A DNA stretch of 37,741 nt, taken from positions 1 to 37,741 of the forward strand of contig CAAEBN010000036.1 of NCBI GenBank assembly GCA_900754075.1. Reading direction: 5' to 3'. Below, one piece after another: positions 33,135 to 37,741 of the stretch (positions within the stretch are counted from its first letter, which is position 1; every line of letters begins with the position of its first letter). A program made the position numbers and the translations under genes. The notes beneath the pieces are model-generated. The model was not told where the DNA came from and searched no databases. It was given only the letters and a program-made list of their open reading frames with translations. The DNA comes from an uncultured Collinsella sp. Lineage in GTDB: Bacteria > Actinomycetota > Coriobacteriia > Coriobacteriales > Coriobacteriaceae.

Positions 33135-33191
33135 TAACTTGGATAGGGAGCTAAGGTAAACACCGATTGTCTATCGACGGCTTTAGAAACG

Positions 33192-33226
33192 ACGACCCCG
33201 ATTCCATTGTGGAATCGGGGTCGTTT
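33192..33226 (-). terminator. Terminator-like hairpin beyond the PTS operon
   Basis: ACGACCCCGATTCC pairs perfectly with its complement over 14 bp around a 5-base loop, with only short T runs on either strand. It is positioned about 100 bases beyond the PTS stop on the minus strand. Confidence 0.6.
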
Positions 33227-33326
33227 GTGCCTCAGGAATCCGAATGGATTAATCGAGCTCCTAAGGACCTTCTTGGGTTCTTGCTAATGGTCTGCCGAGG
33301 ATGTCTCCAATGCAAACAGCGGGCAT

Positions 33327-34727
33327 CTACTCAATATAGCTGGGGTTCTTCTTGATGATCACGCGTGCAGCGATGAAGGAGACGACGATGGCGATGATGG
33401 CGACAACGCATGCCAGCACGAAGTTGCCCATGGACCCATCGGGAGCGATAAAGATGAGTGCCGAAAGAAGGCCGGGGCATGCTCCCGCAACATACTCTTT
33501 CAGAACAAAGATGCCTGCAGGGAGTCCAGCGCAGAGCGCGCCGATTGCCGTGCCGACAAGCAGGCGGGGACGCTCGATGAGGCAACCGTAGAACGCGGGC
33601 TCGGTTACGCCACAGAGTGCGGTGACGGCAACCGTGGTGACCATACCCCTCTTCTCTTTGTTTCCCTTCATGGCAGTTGCCAGGGCGAGGCTCGTGCCAC
33701 CAATGCAGAGGTTCGAGATGAATCCAAAGATAATGGGCGCCCAACCGAGCTGCGCCAAGCTCGTAACTTCGATTGCGATGTAGGCCTTATCAAGACCGAG
33801 CATGACAAAATAGGGGTTAAGGGCTGCAAGGATTGGAGTAGCGATAAATGCCACGTTATCCATGAGCCACGTGACGGCATCACTCAGCGCGTAGCCCATC
33901 ATGCTGCCAGCGGGGCCGAGGATAATCAGCTCAACAGGCACGACGATGAACATGGTGAGTAGCGGCTTCAAGAACAGTTTGGTAACGTCCGGGATGATTT
34001 TCTGAAGACCGCGATCAACAAAGTACATGAACACAACGCCCAGTACGATTGGCACCACCGTGCTCGAGTAGTCATTCGTCGGGATGGGGATGCCAAGAAA
34101 GTCGAGACCCTCAGCACCGCTAATAGACGAGCTAATCATGATTGCGCCCAGCAGCGCGCCCATGATAGGCTGCATCTTCATGACGGCGGCGAGCTGGTAG
34201 CCTAGGTAAACGGGCAGGAAGCTAAATGAGGCACTGAAGATCGCCAGCAGAACCTGGGCAGTTCCGCTATCGGTGCTCAATCCACAATAATTGACCAGGA
34301 GATTCTTAATCGAAAGAATGAGTCCGCCTACGATGAGCGCCGGGACGATGGGCATGAATACCTGTGCGGAGACATTTCCGAATTTCTCAACCAGGCTCAT
34401 GGCAGTGTTGCCGCTTTTGATACCCTCTGCAAGATCCTTGGCGGTTTGGGCATCGTCGGCAACCGCGCCGCCGCCGACTTCGATTCCCGCGAAGTCGAGG
34501 AAGTCGTTGTAAGCCTCGGTGACGTTGGGGCCGATGATCACCTGAAGCTGGCCACCGCTGACTACTGCCCCGAGCGCCTGATCGGCCGATTTGGCGAGCT
34601 GGAGATCGATGATCGAGGTGTCTCGTGCGTCGATGCGAAGGCGCGTCGCACAATGAGTTACCGATGTAATGTTCTCTTTGCCGCCAACAGCCTTTAGGAC
34701 TGTTTCGGACATTGCCTGATATTTCAT
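33327..34727 (-). CDS. PTS beta-glucoside-type transporter, IIBC
   Basis: A 466-residue phosphotransferase permease that should import and phosphorylate a glucoside. Residues 1-90 are an EIIB domain with the phospho-accepting Cys26 in THCATRLR. Residues about 105-460 form the IIC membrane domain of the glucose/glucoside class, with about ten hydrophobic segments and the GVTEPAFYG signature. No IIA domain is fused, so a IIA from elsewhere is needed. The gene lies 24 bases after the phospho-glycosidase stop in one operon; a good AGGAGAAAGAG site precedes the ATG. The precise sugar cannot be read. Confidence 0.92.
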   Translation of the reverse strand: MKYQAMSETVLKAVGGKENITSVTHCATRLRIDARDTSIIDLQLAKSADQALGAVVSGGQLQVIIGPNVTEAYNDFLDFAGIEVGGGAVADDAQTAKDLAEGIKSGNTAMSLVEKFGNVSAQVFMPIVPALIVGGLILSIKNLLVNYCGLSTDSGTAQVLLAIFSASFSFLPVYLGYQLAAVMKMQPIMGALLGAIMISSSISGAEGLDFLGIPIPTNDYSSTVVPIVLGVVFMYFVDRGLQKIIPDVTKLFLKPLLTMFIVVPVELIILGPAGSMMGYALSDAVTWLMDNVAFIATPILAALNPYFVMLGLDKAYIAIEVTSLAQLGWAPIIFGFISNLCIGGTSLALATAMKGNKEKRGMVTTVAVTALCGVTEPAFYGCLIERPRLLVGTAIGALCAGLPAGIFVLKEYVAGACPGLLSALIFIAPDGSMGNFVLACVVAIIAIVVSFIAARVIIKKNPSYIE

Positions 34728-34751
34728 CTCTTTCTCCTAACCTTCCTGCTC

Positions 34752-36155
34752 CTAATACTTCGAGATAAGGTCTCGGTACCAATACCAGCTCTTTTTGGGG
34801 GTGCGCTCCAGATTGTTCTCGAAGTCGATATGGACAAGTCCGTATCGTTTTTCGTAGCCGTTGATCCAGCTATACAGATCCATCGTCGACCAGAGGTAGT
34901 AGCCCTCAACGCGCGCGCCGTCGCGCTTAGCCCTCATCATGTGCTCGATGAACTGGCCCAGAAGCTCGATGCGGTCATCATCGTGGATCATTCCGTCTGC
35001 GTCTGGTTGCTCATAGGCGCCATGTCCGTTTTCCGTAATAAAGATGCGGGGCGCGTCATAGCGCTCGTGGACATCCATGATGGTTGAATACATGCAACTT
35101 GGGAGTATTTCGCGGCCCCATTTATTGCGGGGAACATTGCTGTCGCGGGCGCTTTCAAACAAGGGCGCAATGCATTTTCCTTCGACTTTTTTGCTCGAAC
35201 CGCCCTTATTGTTCGCCGAAACGGCAAGCTCTCCACCGTGCCAGTCGGTTACATACTCTCGGCAATACACGTTGAGTCCAATAAAATCGACTTTACCGTC
35301 TCTGAATTCTTCTACGTCATTTGGGGATCGATAGAGCGAGACCCCAAGTTTTTCAAGGATTTCGTCCATTTCTGGCGGCAGTTGACCCTGAAGCGCTGGT
35401 GCCAGAATCATGCGATTGGCGAAAAAGTCTGCGTATCGAAATACGTCATCAGGGTGCTCGGTTGCCGGGTCGAGTTCGACAACGCCGCCATCGTGGACGG
35501 CGCCGATGATGCCGTCGTAGCCCATTTGACGATATGCTCGGACTGCGAGTGCGCTTGCGCGCATCAGGTTGTATTGAAACTGCATGTACGACTGAACGTC
35601 GAGCGATCGATTGGGGGGATAGTTGCCCAACATGTTTACGCAGTAGCTGTAGAAATGCGGCTCGTTAACGGTAGCCCAGATTTTGACGCGGTCTCCAAAG
35701 CGCTCAAAGCAAATCTTGGCGTATTTGCAGAACCACTCTGCCATGTCGTTGTTCAGCCATCCGCCTTTGCAAGCAAGCGTGAATGGCAGATCGTAATGGA
35801 ACAGCGTAACGTTGGGCTCTATGCCATTTTCGAGGCAGCAATCAATGACTCGATTATAAAAATCGATACCCTCTTCATTCACTTCGCCGATACCCGTGGG
35901 GATGATTCGACTCCATGAAAGAGAGAAGCGATAGGTGTTTTGTCCGCCTTCTTTCATCATGCGGATATCTTCTTCATAGCGATGGTAGAAGTCGCAAGAT
36001 ACATCACCGTCAACATGGTTGATGTTCTTATTGCTTGTGTGGTTAAAGAAATCCCACTCGCCGAGGCCTTTGCCGTCTTCGTTCCAGGCACCCTCGCACT
36101 GATAAGACGCCGTGGCGGAACCCCAGAGAAACGGCATGTTGTTCACGTTGCCCAT
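34752..36155 (-). CDS. 6-phospho-beta-glycosidase (GH1)
   Basis: A 467-residue glycoside hydrolase family 1 enzyme that cleaves the phosphorylated sugar delivered by the PTS. The acid/base is in TVNEP (E165) and the nucleophile in ITENG (E375). The C-terminal SWINGYEKRY has Ser, Lys and Tyr at the spacing of the phosphate-binding site of 6-phospho enzymes such as LacG, so a 6-phospho substrate is well supported. Choice between glucoside and galactoside is open; the PTS class favours a glucoside. The ATG at 36155 follows AAAGGGG; six codons upstream is a poorer start. Confidence 0.92.
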   Translation of the reverse strand: MGNVNNMPFLWGSATASYQCEGAWNEDGKGLGEWDFFNHTSNKNINHVDGDVSCDFYHRYEEDIRMMKEGGQNTYRFSLSWSRIIPTGIGEVNEEGIDFYNRVIDCCLENGIEPNVTLFHYDLPFTLACKGGWLNNDMAEWFCKYAKICFERFGDRVKIWATVNEPHFYSYCVNMLGNYPPNRSLDVQSYMQFQYNLMRASALAVRAYRQMGYDGIIGAVHDGGVVELDPATEHPDDVFRYADFFANRMILAPALQGQLPPEMDEILEKLGVSLYRSPNDVEEFRDGKVDFIGLNVYCREYVTDWHGGELAVSANNKGGSSKKVEGKCIAPLFESARDSNVPRNKWGREILPSCMYSTIMDVHERYDAPRIFITENGHGAYEQPDADGMIHDDDRIELLGQFIEHMMRAKRDGARVEGYYLWSTMDLYSWINGYEKRYGLVHIDFENNLERTPKKSWYWYRDLISKY

Positions 36156-36222
36156 GAATCCCCTTTCCATCATTCAACACGGTGGATACGTGTGACGGAA
36201 TTACGATTAAGATGACGTCAAC

Positions 36223-36264
36223 TGATTTGAATCATAGGAGAACGACCAAAGCTGTTTGATTCAA
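36223..36264. promoter_or_regulatory. Candidate operator between the divergent glycosidase and RpiR genes
   Basis: TTGAATCA (36227-36234) and TGATTCAA (36257-36264) are a perfect 8-bp inverted pair; the first is also part of TGATTTGAATCA. No clear promoter hexamers could be assigned to either gene. Confidence 0.5.
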
Positions 36265-36306
36265 TAAATGAACCATAATATCGAGGAGAGCGGAAAGAGG
36301 GATCAC

Positions 36307-37140
36307 GTGAATATCAATGACTTCGATGTGCTCAATCGCATTAGCTCCATCATCAACAGCGAGTTTGGGTCAAACGATGCCGCCATCGCTCGATATCTCA
36401 TCGCTCACATTAGGCGTTCGAGCGAAATCAATGTTGCCGCAATAACCCGCGATGCATTCGTGACCCGTTCCGCTGTTCGTCGTTTCTGCAATCGATTGGG
36501 CTACCAGTCTCTTAGCGATTTGAAAGAATCATTTACTCAATCAGTCTTTCCAAGCGACTTAAGCCATCGAGAGGAGGAATTTGGCTACGAGGAGTACAGG
36601 GCAGAGCTCGACGTTCGCATGATCGAGATGTTCGCTGAGGTCGAAAGCGGCGTGTCCGATATCGCTATTAAGCACCTTGCCGACGAAATTGATGGCCATA
36701 AAAACGTTGAAATCTGGTGCACCAATAATGTGAGCGCCAATCTCGTACGATTTCAGCAGGAAATGTTTTATGCGGGCAAGATAGTTCGCATAGTTGCTGG
36801 GGCTAACGTCGCGGAATTGAAAAACATGGGAGACGCTTCGCAGTCATTGATAATTCTCGTATCGGTCTCCGGGCTATTTGTGTCACAGGCGCGTGAGTAT
36901 CTTGAGTGCCGTTCGGGCAGGAAGATTCTAATTACTGCGTTTAGCAACGATGACAAATCGAGGTCTTTTGACCGTGTATATCGTCTTGGTAATGCAGGAA
37001 ACGGAATTGACCGACTCGGCGTTTATTCGAAATACGCCATGACTTATTTCTTCGACTTGCTATCGTCGTGTTACTTGAGTCGCTACCCCTGCACCAAGGG
37101 GGAGCCGCTCTATGGGTCTACTTTGGCCTGGCCCGAGTAG
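36307..37140 (+). CDS. RpiR/MurR-family transcriptional regulator
   Basis: A 277-residue regulator with an N-terminal RpiR-type helix-turn-helix (about 15-75; FVTRSAVRRFCNRLGYQSLSD) and a C-terminal SIS sugar-phosphate-binding domain (about 110-250). It is divergent from the glycosidase operon, so it probably controls that operon in response to a phospho-sugar. The GTG at 36307 has an AGAGGG site 7 bases upstream; an ATG 13 codons earlier has none and would be nearly leaderless, so the GTG was preferred. Confidence 0.85.
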   Translation: MNINDFDVLNRISSIINSEFGSNDAAIARYLIAHIRRSSEINVAAITRDAFVTRSAVRRFCNRLGYQSLSDLKESFTQSVFPSDLSHREEEFGYEEYRAELDVRMIEMFAEVESGVSDIAIKHLADEIDGHKNVEIWCTNNVSANLVRFQQEMFYAGKIVRIVAGANVAELKNMGDASQSLIILVSVSGLFVSQAREYLECRSGRKILITAFSNDDKSRSFDRVYRLGNAGNGIDRLGVYSKYAMTYFFDLLSSCYLSRYPCTKGEPLYGSTLAWPE

Positions 37141-37155
37141 TTGCGGCTCTTTAGT

Positions 37156-37236
37156 TCTCCCGCCTGGAGAATGAGCGTGGATAATCTGCCGCTTTGGCCT
37201 TAGGGCCGCGCTAAAAGTGGGAGATTATCCACGCTC
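37156..37236. repeat. Right copy of the 30-bp repeat with 15-bp inverted repeat
   Basis: The 30-bp module at 37156-37185 matches 33105-33134. It continues into a perfect inverted repeat: GAGCGTGGATAATCT (37173-37187) with its complement at 37222-37236. Confidence 0.8.
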
Positions 37237-37451
37237 GATCGTGTCGTGGAAGCCCGATCGTGACCTATGTAATAGTGCGAGAGGGTCGTTATCGAAGGTC
37301 GATGCTGCAGATGTACTCCACCGTGACAAAGTGTTCCCTCGGGAAATGTTGCCAGCACAGCCAAATCCACCGTCCTTCATATCCAAACTCAGCAAAACCG
37401 CAGGTCAAAGGTATATGGATACGCCCGGAGCCGTGTATCTAGAGGTTTTCG

Positions 37452-37481
37452 TTGACAGCCCCCAAGGTGGCATCGTATTAT
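37452..37481 (+). promoter_or_regulatory. Strong sigma-70-type promoter of the tRNA cluster
   Basis: TTGACA, 18 bases, TATTAT, 62 bases before tRNA-Tyr. It is the closest consensus match in the window. Confidence 0.85.
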
Positions 37482-37543
37482 CTTCTTCGTTCGCGGGGGC
37501 GGCGGTCCAAAAGACCAAAGGACCTGCGGATACTTGAACGATT

Positions 37544-37625
37544 GGGAGTTTGCCCGAGTGGTTAATGGGGACGGGCTGTAAACCCGTTGGCTCTGCCTAC
37601 ATAGGTTCGAATCCTATAGCTCCCA
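37544..37625 (+). tRNA. tRNA-Tyr (anticodon GTA)
   Basis: A class II tRNA with a long variable arm. Acceptor GGGAGTT/AGCTCCC (one G-U), anticodon loop CTGTAAA (GTA) on an ACGGG/CCCGT stem, T-loop TTCGAAT, discriminator A. CCA is not encoded (CCC follows). Confidence 0.95.
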
Positions 37626-37635
37626 CCCGTCAAGT

Positions 37636-37711
37636 GCCTGTATAGCTCAGTCGGTAGAGCACTTCGTTGGTAACGAAGAGGTCACCAGTTCAAGTCTGGT
37701 TGCAGGCTCCA
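37636..37711 (+). tRNA. tRNA-Thr (anticodon GGT)
   Basis: Acceptor GCCTGTA/TGCAGGC, discriminator T, CCA encoded. D-stem GCTC/GAGC; anticodon stem CTTCG/CGAAG with loop TTGGTAA (GGT); T-arm ACCAG TTCAAGT CTGGT. It lies 10 bases after tRNA-Tyr, co-transcribed. Confidence 0.96.
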
Positions 37712-37714
37712 TCC

Positions 37715-37741
37715 GGCGGTGTAGCTCAGTTGGTTAGAGCA
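37715..37741 (+). tRNA. tRNA 5' part, probably tRNA-Met, cut by the window end
   Basis: GGCGGTG acceptor strand, TA, D-stem GCTC/GAGC with loop AGTTGGTTA. The anticodon is outside the window. GGCGGTG and position in a Tyr-Thr-Met order suggest elongator Met, by analogy only. Confidence 0.7.

Larger units (their letters stand above)
37141..37543. other. Intergenic region between RpiR gene and tRNA cluster
   Basis: About 400 bases without a supported gene. Contents: the right copy of the 30-bp direct repeat, a perfect 15-bp inverted repeat and the tRNA promoter. A 106-codon frame (37217-37537) runs over these elements and shows no protein signature. Confidence 0.7.

Noticed and set aside
32796..33166. 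CRISPR array in the repeat-rich interval
   Set aside because: The repeats alternate in orientation, are 9-10 bases and number four. No cas gene is near.
33167..33355. 62-codon + strand frame before the PTS gene
   Set aside because: It lies over a terminator-like hairpin and has no ribosome site or motif.
37217..37537. 106-codon + strand frame before the tRNA cluster
   Set aside because: Overlaps the inverted repeat and the tRNA promoter; no recognisable protein.

Overview
The window is a GC-rich bacterial chromosome segment with dense, mostly + strand housekeeping genes. Gene content and order (ClpC-type unfoldase, TatA, MEP isoprenoid pathway, a disA-ispD-ispF-cysS-rlmB-NYN cluster, murI-rph-rdgB-dtd, veg-ispE, greA-lysS, MurE without a DNPR motif) suit a Gram-positive, anaerobic-type actinobacterium. 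My best guess is class Coriobacteriia, near Collinsella; this is inferred from gene content and was not tested against any database.

Layout. 1-4.3 kb: a possible tRNA 3' end, tRNA-Val, then asnB and a fused amino-acid ABC transporter on the minus strand. 4.6-14.5 kb: a + strand core run: murE-like ligase, HAD phosphatase, murI, rph, rdgB, dtd, veg, ispE, tRNA-Pro, tatA, greA, and a lysS carrying an extra C-terminal tRNA-binding domain. 14.8-22.8 kb: ThrE-like exporter, a REP-like palindrome, a DUF2798 membrane protein, clpC, a RelB/DinJ-PIN toxin-antitoxin pair and pepD. 22.9-25.6 kb (minus): hipBA, then mntP preceded by a yybP-ykoY (Mn2+) riboswitch. 25.7-31.2 kb: disA, ispD, ispF, cysS, rlmB and a YacP-like NYN protein. 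31.2-32.6 kb: a single-chain HTH plus HipA-like kinase on the minus strand. 32.7-37.1 kb: tRNA-Thr, two intergenic repeat arrays, and a beta-glucoside-type PTS / 6-phospho-glycosidase operon with a divergent RpiR regulator. 37.4-37.7 kb: a strong promoter driving a tRNA cluster (Tyr, Thr, and a truncated one that is probably Met).

How the genes work together. ispE, ispD and ispF supply three steps of the MEP pathway. murI and the murE-like ligase feed peptidoglycan. rdgB and dtd are quality-control enzymes (nucleotides, D-aminoacyl-tRNA). lysS, cysS, rlmB, rph and the tRNAs serve translation and RNA maturation. The phospho-glycosidase and PTS genes form a sugar-uptake module with their own repressor-type regulator.

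The most distinctive material: the LysRS with an appended EMAP-like domain; the solute-binding protein / beta-domain / permease fusion with no ATPase nearby; two unrelated HipA-family loci that share the same three-half-site operator layout; a RelB-PIN hybrid toxin-antitoxin pair under a perfect palindrome; and several uncharacterised intergenic repeat families, including a 30-bp direct repeat that brackets the sugar locus. No CRISPR array, transposase, integrase or prophage gene is visible.
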